Positions 26,960 through 35,650 of a DNA stretch of 64,000 bases are shown piece after piece. The stretch comes from Candidatus Zixiibacteriota bacterium (lineage in GTDB: Bacteria > Zixibacteria > MSB-5A5 > GN15 > JAAZOE01). A program made the position numbers and the translations under genes. The notes below the pieces were generated by a model. The model made no database searches and was not told the origin of the DNA. It saw nothing but the letters and a program-made list of their open reading frames with translations. The stretch lies in the NCBI GenBank assembly GCA_036480375.1, contig JAZGGI010000029.1:33210-97209 (forward strand), written 5' to 3'. The stretch's first letter is position 1; each line of letters begins with the position of its first letter.

Positions 26960-28225
26960 ATGAAAATTTTGGTCATCGGATCGGGAGGGCGTGAGCACGC
27001 TCTTGTATGGAAATTAAAATTCTCGCCGCTGGTGCGGAAAATATATGCCGCCCCAGGCAATGCCGGAATTGGCCTTATGGCCGAATGTGTCAAAATCAAG
27101 GCCGATGACATTTCCACGATTGCTAATTTTGTTCAGGAAAATAAAATTGACCTGACCGTAGTCGGCCCGGAATTGCCGCTCACTCTTGGAATTGTCGATC
27201 ATTTTGAAAGTAAAGGTCTCCGCATATTCGGACCTTCAAAAAAGGCTGCCGAGATTGAAGGATCCAAGGCATTTGCCAAAGAATTTATGCGTAAATACCA
27301 TATCCCCACGGCCAGCTTTAGGATTTTTGATGATAAAGCGGAAGCGCTGACTTTTGTTAAAACCGCTGCGTATCCGGTATTTATTAAGGCATCAGGTTTG
27401 GCCGCCGGGAAAGGAGCTATTAAAGCCAATAACGCTTCGGAAGCAGAAGAAATTGTTGAGAAAATGATGGGACAGAAAATCTTTGGCGAGGCCGGGGCCA
27501 AAGTCATTATCGAAGACTGTCTTACCGGTCCGGAAGTTACCGTTATGGCTTTTACCGACGGTAAAACAATTTTGCCTATGATCTCTTCTCAGGATCATAA
27601 GCAAGTTAACGACGGTGATCAGGGCCCGAATACCGGCGGAATGGGCGCCTACTGTCCGACTAAAATAGTTGACGGTCAAATGATGAAAACCATCAAAGAG
27701 CAAATACTTGAACCGGTTGTGTACGGGCTTGAAAAAGAAGGTCGCCGATACAAAGGCATCTTATACGCCGGTTTGATGATTACATCTTACGGCCCCAAAG
27801 TCATCGAGTTCAACTGTCGTTTTGGTGATCCTGAGACACAGGCTGTTTTGCCGCTCTTGCTTACAGACCTGGCCGATATATTTATTGCCATTGTTGATGA
27901 AAATCTTGGTATCATTGAACCGGTTTGGAAAGAAGGTGCCGCCGTTTGTGTTGTTCTGGCATCTGAAGGGTATCCCGGAAAAGCCGAAGTGAACCGCAAA
28001 ATCACCGGTATCAGAACCTACCGTGAAAATCACGCTTATCTTTTCCATGCGGCGACTCAAAAAGAAGGCAAGAACTGGTTCACAACCGGAGGACGGGTGA
28101 TTGGAGTAACGGCTGTCGACAAGACAATAGATTCGGCCGTAAAGGCCGCATACAACACTATTGATAATATTCATTTTGAAGGCATGCATTATCGTAGTGA
28201 TATTGCGTACCAGGCAAGGAAATAA
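26960..28225 (+). CDS. purD: Phosphoribosylamine-glycine ligase
   Basis: PurD joins glycine to phosphoribosylamine with ATP in purine synthesis. The 421-residue protein is full length: the N-domain starts MKILVIGSGGREHALVWKL, then come the ATP-grasp stretch FIKASGLAAGKGAIKANNAS, the family motif GPNTGGMGAYCPT, and metal-binding IEFNCRFGDPETQAVLPLL. It is followed by purE after 7 bases. Confidence 0.97.
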   Translation: MKILVIGSGGREHALVWKLKFSPLVRKIYAAPGNAGIGLMAECVKIKADDISTIANFVQENKIDLTVVGPELPLTLGIVDHFESKGLRIFGPSKKAAEIEGSKAFAKEFMRKYHIPTASFRIFDDKAEALTFVKTAAYPVFIKASGLAAGKGAIKANNASEAEEIVEKMMGQKIFGEAGAKVIIEDCLTGPEVTVMAFTDGKTILPMISSQDHKQVNDGDQGPNTGGMGAYCPTKIVDGQMMKTIKEQILEPVVYGLEKEGRRYKGILYAGLMITSYGPKVIEFNCRFGDPETQAVLPLLLTDLADIFIAIVDENLGIIEPVWKEGAAVCVVLASEGYPGKAEVNRKITGIRTYRENHAYLFHAATQKEGKNWFTTGGRVIGVTAVDKTIDSAVKAAYNTIDNIHFEGMHYRSDIAYQARK

Positions 28226-28232
28226 ACAAAAA

Positions 28233-28682
28233 ATGAACAAAGATGTACTGATAATTATTGGTTCCAAATCGGATCAGGATATAGCCGACGCCGCTATTGG
28301 TATGCTGGAGAAATTGTCAATCGGTTATAGACTTGAAATCTCCTCGGCCCATCGGCATCCCGATAAAACCGTCGAATTGGCCCGTGGAGCGACTGATGAA
28401 GGATTCAAAGTGGTAATATGTATGGCCGGTATGGCTGCGCATCTTCCAGGTGTCGTTGCGGCCAATACCAACCTTCCGGTAATCGGGGTTCCCGTGGCGG
28501 CATCTTTGGGAGGTATGGATTCGGCCTTATCAATGATCCAAATGCCTCCGGGAATACCGGTCGCGACGGTCGCGATTGGAAAGGCGGGAGCCAAAAACAG
28601 CGCTGTTTTGGCGGCTCGAATATTGGGACTTTTGGACGAGAAAATTGCCGCAAAACATCTTGATTACCGACAATCTCTTTGA
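28233..28682 (+). CDS. purE: N5-carboxyaminoimidazole ribonucleotide mutase (class I PurE)
   Basis: PurE converts N5-CAIR to CAIR in purine synthesis. The 149-residue product starts at ATG 28233 with AAGGAAA upstream. It has the nucleotide loop IIGSKSDQDIADAA, the catalytic ISSAHRHPDKTVELA with its His, and AGMAAHLPGVVAANTNLPVI. The frame upstream to 28161 overlaps purD and is not family-like. Confidence 0.96.
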   Translation: MNKDVLIIIGSKSDQDIADAAIGMLEKLSIGYRLEISSAHRHPDKTVELARGATDEGFKVVICMAGMAAHLPGVVAANTNLPVIGVPVAASLGGMDSALSMIQMPPGIPVATVAIGKAGAKNSAVLAARILGLLDEKIAAKHLDYRQSL

Positions 28683-28755
28683 TATTTTTGGGATATTTTC
28701 GTCTTATACTGTATATAAGTAGATAGTAATCGATAAAATACTGTTAGGAGAACTT

Positions 28756-29679
28756 ATGAAATACTTCGCGGCAAAACCAATACTCAAGATTTTATCTTTG
28801 GGGTTTGCAATCGCCCTGATATCATCCGGGGCCGTTTTAGCTCAAGAAGCTGATGATGAAAAAACTATTCAAGCCAAAGAAAGTTTTAATACGGCGATAG
28901 AATCAATGAAAAGCGGCGATACCGCTCAGGCTATTGGATTATATAACGCGGCGATAACCGCCAACCCTGAATTTACGGACGCTTATCTGAATCTGGGATC
29001 GATTTATTTCGCGCAAAAAAAATACGGTGACGCGGGCACAAACTTCAAAAAAGTTACCGAATTGGCGCCCAATGATCCCGTTGGCTTTTCAAATTATGGA
29101 AAAGTCCTCGCCGCTCAAAAGAATAACGACGATGCAGTCACTGCCTTTGAAGGAGCCCTTGCGGCGGATGCAGCATATGCTGAAGCGAATAAAGAACTGG
29201 GCAAACTTTATTATTCGGCCAAGGAGTACGATAAAGCTATTACTTCCCTGGAAAATTTCATAAAACTCGATACAAAAGACTACTATACTTACTATCTGCT
29301 GGCCGCTGCCTATAAAAAAGCAAAAAATTACAATAAGGCCGTCGAGAATTACAAAGCCGCCATAAATTTGCGCTCCAATCATTTTGAGTCAATAAGAAAT
29401 CTGGCGAATTTGTACCGCGAAAGAGAACGCTTTTCTGAAGCCATAACCTATTATAAGCGAGCCATAAAGCTTAAACCCAAAGATTATAAAACCGCTTATA
29501 ATCTAGCCGTGGCGGTTCAATCCAATGATCCGGAAGATTATGCGACCGCTATTACCTCCTGGAATGAATTTTTGAAAGTCGGCCGCAAAAATCCTAAAGC
29601 GAGAAAACAGGTCGCCAACGCCGAACAATTAATCAAACAGTTGAAAGAAGCCAAAGAGGCTCAGGAAATGAACGAATAG
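28756..29679 (+). CDS. Periplasmic TPR-repeat protein
   Basis: The 307-residue protein has a signal peptide (cleavage likely after VLAQ, about residue 30). Seven or so tetratricopeptide repeats fill residues 35-285, for example AYLNLGSIYFAQKKYGDAGT and TYYLLAAAYKKAKNYNKAVE. The repeats form a protein-binding scaffold, and the product should be periplasmic. GGAG lies six bases before the ATG. It follows purE on the same strand but with a 73-base gap, and it ends at a bidirectional terminator. Its partner cannot be inferred from the neighbours. Confidence 0.85.
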   Translation: MKYFAAKPILKILSLGFAIALISSGAVLAQEADDEKTIQAKESFNTAIESMKSGDTAQAIGLYNAAITANPEFTDAYLNLGSIYFAQKKYGDAGTNFKKVTELAPNDPVGFSNYGKVLAAQKNNDDAVTAFEGALAADAAYAEANKELGKLYYSAKEYDKAITSLENFIKLDTKDYYTYYLLAAAYKKAKNYNKAVENYKAAINLRSNHFESIRNLANLYRERERFSEAITYYKRAIKLKPKDYKTAYNLAVAVQSNDPEDYATAITSWNEFLKVGRKNPKARKQVANAEQLIKQLKEAKEAQEMNE

Positions 29680-29700
29680 ATTTTTAAAATTGTGTAAAAT

Positions 29701-29730
29701 AAAAAGCCCCAATACGATCGGGGCTTTTTA
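29701..29730. terminator. Bidirectional rho-independent terminator
   Basis: AAAAAGCCCC and GGGGCTTTTT form a 10-bp symmetric stem around a 9-10 nt loop, between convergent genes ending at 29679 and 29749. It works for either strand. Confidence 0.9.
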
Positions 29731-29748
29731 TTTCATATCAAATTTTAG

Positions 29749-30999
29749 TCATTTCTCAAATTCAATCCTGGAAAAATCTTCCCACTCGATAATAATTTCA
29801 TCGTCTTCGTCATCTTTGGGATAAATGAATATACCATTATTATCATCATCGACATCGTTCGACTCGCGCAGTTTGAAACTGCGGCCATCCCACAAAGTAA
29901 CCCGGCTACCCCGACGGGAAAGCTTTTCAATTGATTTGATATTTCTCATGACGATATCAAATTCAACATCGCGATAGCTGCCGTCTAAGACTTCCCAGCC
30001 GTACTCCTCATCATCGTCCCACCGAATATAACCGGAATATTCATTTCCATCTTCGTCATATACGGTTCCGACGAGTCGGCCGCATTTGGCATAATCACTG
30101 TAACTGGGATAAGCGTCAGCCGGCGGAGTTTTTATATCCAATCTCTCAAATTCATCCCATTCAACATTGACGCGTCCAAGATTTTTGTCGGCAATAGCGA
30201 TTCCCCGGTTACCGCTGTCAACATCATTGGAATCATCTAAACGCATCGTTTTGCCTTCTTTAGTAGTAATTTCCGAAGCCTGCGACGATATTTTTTCAAT
30301 AGAGGTTATTTGTTCAAATTTGATTTTGCGTTTTCTTCTCCGATCTCTGCCGTCAATTATATCCTTGGTAAAAGATTCATCAACATCCCAGACAATCCAA
30401 CCGGTAAATTCACCGACCCGGTCTGTCGAAACCGTTCCATAAATTTTCTCGCCAAAGTCCGATTCAACGTCGCCGCCATCCATGAATTCAATATAATCTA
30501 TGTCGTACCAATCAAGTTCCAGCATGCCTTCATCTGAAGTCTCAATTACGATTTCCCTTATCCCCGTACCCAAATCAGTTGAACTTCCCTCAATAGTAAC
30601 CTCTTCTCCGTTCTGCAAGAGCAATTCGGCGCCATTGTTCGAAATCGGGGTAAGCTTTTTTATAAATCCAAAAGGTATCGCCGCTTGTCTGGATGATGTA
30701 TAAAAAATATCATTATCGCCGATTGTTAAGCCAAATAGCTTAATTCTTGAAGATGAGCGTCTGTCCCTATATTTTTTGCGTCTTTTCCTGTCGGATTTCT
30801 TTTTTTCACGTTCCTTGTTACCATCAATCATATCATCCCATGATGATTCATTTATATCCCAGCGAATTGGACCCTCAAGGACATCGCCTATATCGGTATA
30901 AATCTTTCCGTAGATTCGCCCCTTCTCAGCGGGAGTCGGCACTGCCAGGAAAATTACTATCGAAAAAGTCAGGCATAGCTTTAATATCCTGATTCCCAT
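29749..30999 (-). CDS. Secreted protein of three tandem repeats, unknown family
   Basis: The 416-residue protein starts with a signal peptide (MGIRILKLCLTFSIVIFLAV). Three similar units of about 125-135 residues follow. Each begins IYGKIYTDIG, IYGTVSTDRV or LVGTVYDEDG, continues into a GPIRWD / GWIVWD / GYIRWD strand, and ends in a DWYDIDYIEF / EWDEFERLDI / EWEDFSRIEF strand. Units 2 and 3 share IxSIEKxS and a SNDVD loop. A very basic stretch (about 68-80) interrupts unit 1. Every unit is rich in Asp/Glu and Trp. I do not recognise a named domain; a beta-rich periplasmic or surface protein is the best description. Confidence 0.75.
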   Translation of the reverse strand: MGIRILKLCLTFSIVIFLAVPTPAEKGRIYGKIYTDIGDVLEGPIRWDINESSWDDMIDGNKEREKKKSDRKRRKKYRDRRSSSRIKLFGLTIGDNDIFYTSSRQAAIPFGFIKKLTPISNNGAELLLQNGEEVTIEGSSTDLGTGIREIVIETSDEGMLELDWYDIDYIEFMDGGDVESDFGEKIYGTVSTDRVGEFTGWIVWDVDESFTKDIIDGRDRRRKRKIKFEQITSIEKISSQASEITTKEGKTMRLDDSNDVDSGNRGIAIADKNLGRVNVEWDEFERLDIKTPPADAYPSYSDYAKCGRLVGTVYDEDGNEYSGYIRWDDDEEYGWEVLDGSYRDVEFDIVMRNIKSIEKLSRRGSRVTLWDGRSFKLRESNDVDDDNNGIFIYPKDDEDDEIIIEWEDFSRIEFEK

Positions 31000-31069
31000 A
31001 GAAACCTCGCTTTTTAAGTTCTTATATTCTCTGGTGATTAGACGGCCTTCAGCCTAATACAGTTGCCTA

Positions 31070-31099
31070 ATTATAGTTAAAAAAGATAAAAAAAGTCAA
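31070..31099 (-). promoter_or_regulatory. Sigma-70 promoter of the three-repeat protein gene
   Basis: TTGACT (31094-31099) and a perfect TATAAT (31070-31075) are 18 bp apart on the minus strand, 71 bp before the ATG at 30999. Confidence 0.6.
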
Positions 31100-31114
31100 A
31101 GGCGAATTTGAGGA

Positions 31115-33958
31115 TTATTTGAGAAAAACCATTTTTTTGACATTTGTATACGATTCTGTTTGAATTCTATAAAAATATATTCCCGACGCTGACATTCTGC
31201 CCGTAGAATTACGGCCATCCCAATCGACCCTATATACTCCGGGCAAAAACTCACCTTCAGCTAAATTCATTACCTGTTGGCCCAATAAATTGAAAACCGT
31301 TAGGCTGACAAATTCCTTTTTTCTCATGGAAAATTCTATTGTGGTTGAAGCGTTAAACGGATTAGGGAAATTCTGCTCAAGAGAATATCGAAAATCAGTA
31401 TTTTCCAGACCCCAATCACAAACAGCCAGAGGCGCTGAAATCTCAATTTCTCCGGCATCCAACACCGCCGGAACTGATTTATTTGCCGAATCGAGGATAT
31501 AAAATCTATCGCCCGGAGACGCTTTTGTAAATTTGGTAACAGCTTGAGTATTACCATTGGCCGTTCCGTATAAGTCACACAAATGATATTCGCCCGGCAA
31601 AATCAGAGTATCGGTCGGATCATCAATAACAGCTACTGCAAATTCTGTATCGTCAGAAGAAATATTAAATTCAACCCTGCTTTCTAATCGACCAACCGGA
31701 TTAAACAGCGAGTCGACTGAAATATATAATGAATCGTAAGAGAATTCAAAAACACCGCCTTTGATATCTGAATCTGCTCTTAAATACAATTGAACCTGAA
31801 ACATCTTCCCCGCTTCGACATTGACCGGAGGAACAAAAATCGTATCATTTCCAATAATATTCAAGGTAATCGGGACCGTTAGCGGATTATTATAAGCGGT
31901 TTCATCTGAAATGACTATAGTATTGGAATAACTGCCAAAATCCGGCTCCGAACTACCTGCAGAAAAAAATAAAAAGGCATCATCTTCTCCACCCTGGGTA
32001 ATCAAATCAATCCAGGGGCAGGTGGAAATTACCGACCATTGCGACACAGCCTTTCCCAAATTGGACACTAAAACCGAGTCCTGAATAATTTCATATGGCT
32101 TAAGGGAATAAAATATTTCATCGGGCGTCGCGGTGAGATAAGGCATATTATCCACCACGGTCAAAGTGACGGCCAGAGATTCCGGAGAATTAAGCGCGCG
32201 CGGATCAGTAAAGATTATATAATCAGGATAATAACCAGCTGAAACCTGGGTCATATCACAACCAACCGATATAAAATCGCCTTCAATTCCACTGGAAATA
32301 TCAGTGTTAATCCAGGGCGCGTTTGTTGACAGCGACCAGGTTAAATTACCGGAACCGGTGTTAGTAATTTGAACCGGTTGTTCATCCGTCAGGTAGATAT
32401 CAAGCAGAGCATCAAAATAAAGAGTATCAGTACTGAGTTCTATCATTGGCCCGGTAATATTCAGCTCAACCGGAAGCACCGCCGACGAATCCTGATGGTT
32501 AATATCAATTAAGGAGATTACACCCTGATGAATCCCATAATCTATCCCCTGAGAATTTATAGTTACATAAAAACTATCAGGAGTGGAGCCGCTGTCTTTT
32601 GACAGCTCAATCCATGACTGCGGGGTTGAGAGTCGGTAATAAATTTCTCCATAACCGGCGTTCTGGATTTTTACTTTAACCGGAACCGGGTCAGGCTCGA
32701 GCATATCGCGTGAAATTTCCAATTTCTGAGGGATTGTCATCAACGTCGGATTGTTATAATTTTTTACCCGGCCGTAAATATCAAAATTCCCATTGCGACT
32801 ATCAACCCAAACAAAGTACAGGTTATAGCCATCTAAGGCAATATCTCCTTTGAGCTGATTCCCGGGCGTATCAAGATTCACGGGGAAATTATCGCCGTGA
32901 AATTCGCCGGAATATTCAATCATCTGGCCGATTACATCCCACCCCGAGATTGTCAAATCCGACCAGATTATGCACGCATTCCCCATACGATCAGCGGAAA
33001 CTTTCGGATCCCGCTGAGAAGCATAAGTGCCGTCTCGATTGACAATAATATTGGGGCCCAGTTTATTTAGCGCCGAATCAAATTGCTGATAATAGATATC
33101 CGAGTTTTCCGGATAATTTCCGTTGCGCCAGTCGGTCCAGACAACATAGATCGTACCATTACCGCCAACACCAACCGACGGGAATTTCTGACGCTTCTGT
33201 CCCTTATCATCATTAACACGAATGTTATAGCCGATTTTATTGCCCGAGGAATCGAATTTCTGAATATATACATCATCATCGCCGTTGCGCCGGTCATACC
33301 AGGCTGCGACAAACCATCCCTCCGGAGAAACCGCCACATCAGGCTCATGCTGGGGAGTCGGCGAAGCGTCATCGTTAACCCTTATATTTTCACCGACAAA
33401 GGTGCCATTGATATCAAGATATTGAACGTAAACATCCCAGTTCAGATTCCGCAAATCTGTCCAGGCGACGACCGATTTTCCCCACCCGGCCGAACCGATA
33501 GCGGGAGATTGATGACTCGTATCCGGTACTTCAATTGTTATATTGCTATTGATGCCGATAACGCCGGTGCTATCGAGCTTTTGAAAATATATATCGGGAC
33601 TAAAAGGATACCCTTCATTGCGATAATCCTGCCAAGAGGCGTAATAGTTTCCAAACCAGTCAGACGACAATTCGGGATTGATTTGCCAGGCTTTATTAAT
33701 ATCGTCATTTATTAAAAATGCGTCGTCAATGGGGCTGGCGCCGCTATCATACAATCGCCCGTATACATCACCGTTTCCAAATCTGTAATCATACCAAATT
33801 ACGGCAAATTTACCTCCAAGCCCAACAGCGATCGATGGATTATTTTGCTCGGAATTAGAGATATCCCGAGAGATTAAAAAATCATTAATATCGGCAGAAA
33901 TAATTCCCGCCGCAAAAATACAGACAAGAACAAAAATATATAAAAGGCATAGTCGCAT
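31115..33958 (-). CDS. Secreted seven-repeat propeller protein with a T9SS-type sorting domain
   Basis: The 947-residue protein has a signal peptide (to about residue 22). Seven repeats fill residues 30-400, each with a W-x-D-x-R-N-x-x-D-x-Y-x-Q motif (for example YDRRNGDDDVYIQKFDSSG), consistent with a seven-bladed beta-propeller. Residues 410-710 hold three BACON-like Ig units (LSTNAPWINTDISSGIEGDF, then VISTCPWIDLITQGGEDDAF). Residues 715-850 resemble a cohesin-type fold (GGVFEFSYDSLYISVD). The last 85 residues are a Por/T9SS C-terminal domain with QNFPNPFNASTTIEF and SGIYFYRI. It is therefore probably exported to the cell surface. The ATG has no ribosome binding site. Confidence 0.85.
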   Translation of the reverse strand: MRLCLLYIFVLVCIFAAGIISADINDFLISRDISNSEQNNPSIAVGLGGKFAVIWYDYRFGNGDVYGRLYDSGASPIDDAFLINDDINKAWQINPELSSDWFGNYYASWQDYRNEGYPFSPDIYFQKLDSTGVIGINSNITIEVPDTSHQSPAIGSAGWGKSVVAWTDLRNLNWDVYVQYLDINGTFVGENIRVNDDASPTPQHEPDVAVSPEGWFVAAWYDRRNGDDDVYIQKFDSSGNKIGYNIRVNDDKGQKRQKFPSVGVGGNGTIYVVWTDWRNGNYPENSDIYYQQFDSALNKLGPNIIVNRDGTYASQRDPKVSADRMGNACIIWSDLTISGWDVIGQMIEYSGEFHGDNFPVNLDTPGNQLKGDIALDGYNLYFVWVDSRNGNFDIYGRVKNYNNPTLMTIPQKLEISRDMLEPDPVPVKVKIQNAGYGEIYYRLSTPQSWIELSKDSGSTPDSFYVTINSQGIDYGIHQGVISLIDINHQDSSAVLPVELNITGPMIELSTDTLYFDALLDIYLTDEQPVQITNTGSGNLTWSLSTNAPWINTDISSGIEGDFISVGCDMTQVSAGYYPDYIIFTDPRALNSPESLAVTLTVVDNMPYLTATPDEIFYSLKPYEIIQDSVLVSNLGKAVSQWSVISTCPWIDLITQGGEDDAFLFFSAGSSEPDFGSYSNTIVISDETAYNNPLTVPITLNIIGNDTIFVPPVNVEAGKMFQVQLYLRADSDIKGGVFEFSYDSLYISVDSLFNPVGRLESRVEFNISSDDTEFAVAVIDDPTDTLILPGEYHLCDLYGTANGNTQAVTKFTKASPGDRFYILDSANKSVPAVLDAGEIEISAPLAVCDWGLENTDFRYSLEQNFPNPFNASTTIEFSMRKKEFVSLTVFNLLGQQVMNLAEGEFLPGVYRVDWDGRNSTGRMSASGIYFYRIQTESYTNVKKMVFLK

Positions 33959-33969
33959 GCCGAGTTTAT

Positions 33970-33985
33970 TGCAAAATTATTGCCG
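33970..33985 (-). promoter_or_regulatory. Weak sigma-54-like site before the propeller gene
   Basis: CGGCAA-N5-TTGCA has the GG-N10-GC spacing, but two of six -24 positions differ from consensus. Its start point would fall at the ATG itself, giving a leaderless message. Confidence 0.25.
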
Positions 33986-34111
33986 AATGCGAAAATATAT
34001 CACAATCTGCAAGTCACTACATATGAATAGAATAGAAGGAGAAATTCGTGTGAATTAAGAATGGTATTATTAAACAGGAAAACTTATCCGATTTAATGAG
34101 GAAAAAGTACA

Positions 34112-34143
34112 CAAAAACAAGGGCAGAACCTCAGGCTCTACCC
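34112..34143 (-). terminator. Terminator of the HU / COX24-type unit
   Basis: On the minus strand GGGTAGAGCC pairs with GGTTCTGCCC (two G-U pairs, 3-nt loop), followed by TTGTTTTTG. It lies 34 bases after the small gene's stop. Confidence 0.8.
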
Positions 34144-34176
34144 CTGAATATTTACAGAATAAATCGCGGCTTACTA

Positions 34177-34272
34177 TCAGACTTTCTTCTTTTTATGACG
34201 GTCGCGCCTTCTCCGTTTTTTCCTCTTATGCGTTTTAATCTTCTGGCGTTTTCGTTTCTTTCCGCTTGGCAT
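34177..34272 (-). CDS. Tiny AURKAIP1/COX24-type ribosomal protein (31 aa)
   Basis: A 31-codon frame starts at ATG 34272 with a perfect AGGAGG seven bases upstream. The product begins MPSGKKRKRQKIKTHKRKKR and ends DRHKKKKV. This is almost the same as the tiny AURKAIP1/COX24-domain proteins annotated in Bacteroidetes, which are related to the bS22-type small-subunit protein of mycobacteria. Two thirds of the residues are Lys or Arg, as expected for an rRNA-binding extension-like protein. It follows a HU-family gene by 35 bases and is ended by a clear terminator. Automatic callers easily miss it. Confidence 0.88.
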   Translation of the reverse strand: MPSGKKRKRQKIKTHKRKKRRRRDRHKKKKV

Positions 34273-34307
34273 TAATCCTCCTGTGATAACCTGATAACCG
34301 CGTCAAA

Positions 34308-34592
34308 TTATATCGGCAGTTTGGTGATCATGTTCTTAAATTCATTGGAAGGTTTAAATACCGGCACTTTGCGGTCGGGCACCGGGACTACCTCACCAGT
34401 ACGAGGGTTTCTCGCTTTGCGAGCCTTCCTTAGTTTAATCTTGAACGTCCCAAACCCCCGAATCTCAATGTTGTGTCCCGCTTCCAGCGATTTCTTAACA
34501 GTTGCCAAGAAATTATCGACCACCACGGCTACATCAGTTCTAGTCAGCCCGGTCTTTTCTGCAACCCTTTCGACCAGATCCGCCTTGGTCAT
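34308..34592 (-). CDS. HU/IHF family DNA-binding protein
   Basis: This small nucleoid protein bends DNA as a dimer. The 94-residue product starts at ATG 34592 with GGAGGA upstream (MTKADLVERVAEKTGLTRTD). It has the beta-arm stretch IEIRGFGTFKIKLRKARKAR and then NPRTGEVVPVPDRKVPVFKP. The RNPRTG arm tip with the DNA-intercalating Pro is intact. HU and IHF subunits cannot be told apart reliably here. It has its own promoter and is cotranscribed with the tiny ribosomal-protein gene. Confidence 0.94.
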   Translation of the reverse strand: MTKADLVERVAEKTGLTRTDVAVVVDNFLATVKKSLEAGHNIEIRGFGTFKIKLRKARKARNPRTGEVVPVPDRKVPVFKPSNEFKNMITKLPI

Positions 34593-34634
34593 CTCGTCCT
34601 CCTCCAAAAAACATTATCGTTTATTGAGTTACGA

Positions 34635-34663
34635 AACATAATAATTTCCGATATGTTACGCAA
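34635..34663 (-). promoter_or_regulatory. Predicted sigma-70 promoter of the HU gene
   Basis: TTGCGT (34658-34663) and TATGTT (34635-34640) are 17 bp apart on the minus strand, 43 bp before the HU ATG. Confidence 0.45.
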
Positions 34664-34737
34664 CCATTTTTTAAATTATTTTCAACGTAGCCCGGCTAAA
34701 AATCCAAGCGCCCAAAACCGCCTTTCGCCCAAAAAAT

Positions 34738-35640
34738 TCATTTATATTGGTACAATAGCCCCGGTTGATTGTTTTCAATACCGGAAATTCGCTCCAGAAG
34801 ATTAAGTGATTGGTTCAAAACATCAAACAATCCCGGTTTCCGCTTGCGCTCTCTAACAATATCCGGCTTGGGACCAATTCCTGAAAGCTCACCGGCAATA
34901 TCCAAAGCGTCGTAATAAGTACCCAGGGTATCTACCAATCCCATATTGTAAGCCTGCCGTCCGGTAAAAATCGAACCGTCCGCCAAAGGATAAATTTCCT
35001 CCTTATCTCGATTTCGGCCTTCCGCAACCGCCTCGACAAATTGCTCGTATGTATCGTCAATAACGGCTTGCAGCATTCTTTCTTCCTCAGGAGTCATTCC
35101 CCTATCCATAGCCCCGACATCTTTAAGATCCCCGGATTTAACCGTTTCCCACTTCAATCCGATTTTATCCAGTAGCTTCTTGGCCGTCGGAAATGACATT
35201 ATTACTCCAATTGAACCGGTTAAAGTGCTGGGATTGGCCACAATCCTATCGGCCGCGCAGGCGACGTAATATCCCCCCGAGGCGGCCACTGTTCCCAGAC
35301 TGGCCACGACTATTTTCCCCGATTCTCTGGCCTTTAGTACGGCATCATACATTTCCTGAAACGAAACCGACGCCCCTCCCGGCGAATTAATATCAAGGAC
35401 AATTGCTTTGACTGAATTATCATCCGTCCATCTAACTATCTGCCGGACGAAACTTCGGGAATCATATACAGCGCCATAAATTTCAACTACAGCGACATTT
35501 GGCCCAAACCCCGAAAATCCGGAATAAAACTCATTATCAACATCGCCCATAATGCCAACTAAAATCATCGCGCCCATAAATCCGAAAAATATAACGCACG
35601 ATAAAATAACTACCGTGATAACGACTGTTTTTCTTTTCAT
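34738..35640 (-). CDS. sppA: Signal peptide peptidase SppA
   Basis: SppA is a membrane-anchored serine protease that degrades cleaved signal peptides. The 300-residue protein is the short single-domain form with an N-terminal membrane anchor (residues 5-30). The S49 motifs are INSPGGASVSFQEMYDA, the catalytic serine in TVAASGGYYVACAADRI, and the catalytic lysine in TVKSGDLKDVGAMDR. It begins 10 bases after mltD and has AGGAG five bases upstream of ATG. Confidence 0.93.
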   Translation of the reverse strand: MKRKTVVITVVILSCVIFFGFMGAMILVGIMGDVDNEFYSGFSGFGPNVAVVEIYGAVYDSRSFVRQIVRWTDDNSVKAIVLDINSPGGASVSFQEMYDAVLKARESGKIVVASLGTVAASGGYYVACAADRIVANPSTLTGSIGVIMSFPTAKKLLDKIGLKWETVKSGDLKDVGAMDRGMTPEEERMLQAVIDDTYEQFVEAVAEGRNRDKEEIYPLADGSIFTGRQAYNMGLVDTLGTYYDALDIAGELSGIGPKPDIVRERKRKPGLFDVLNQSLNLLERISGIENNQPGLLYQYK

Positions 35641-35650
35641 CGCTCCTACC

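Noticed and set aside
28686..28755. A promoter for the TPR gene
   Set aside because: TATACT and TATATA-like boxes exist, but no -35 hexamer at a proper distance could be found.
33083..33715. A 210-codon open frame on the plus strand
   Set aside because: It is antisense to the repeats of the propeller protein; no initiation signal, and the sense frame has clear domain structure.
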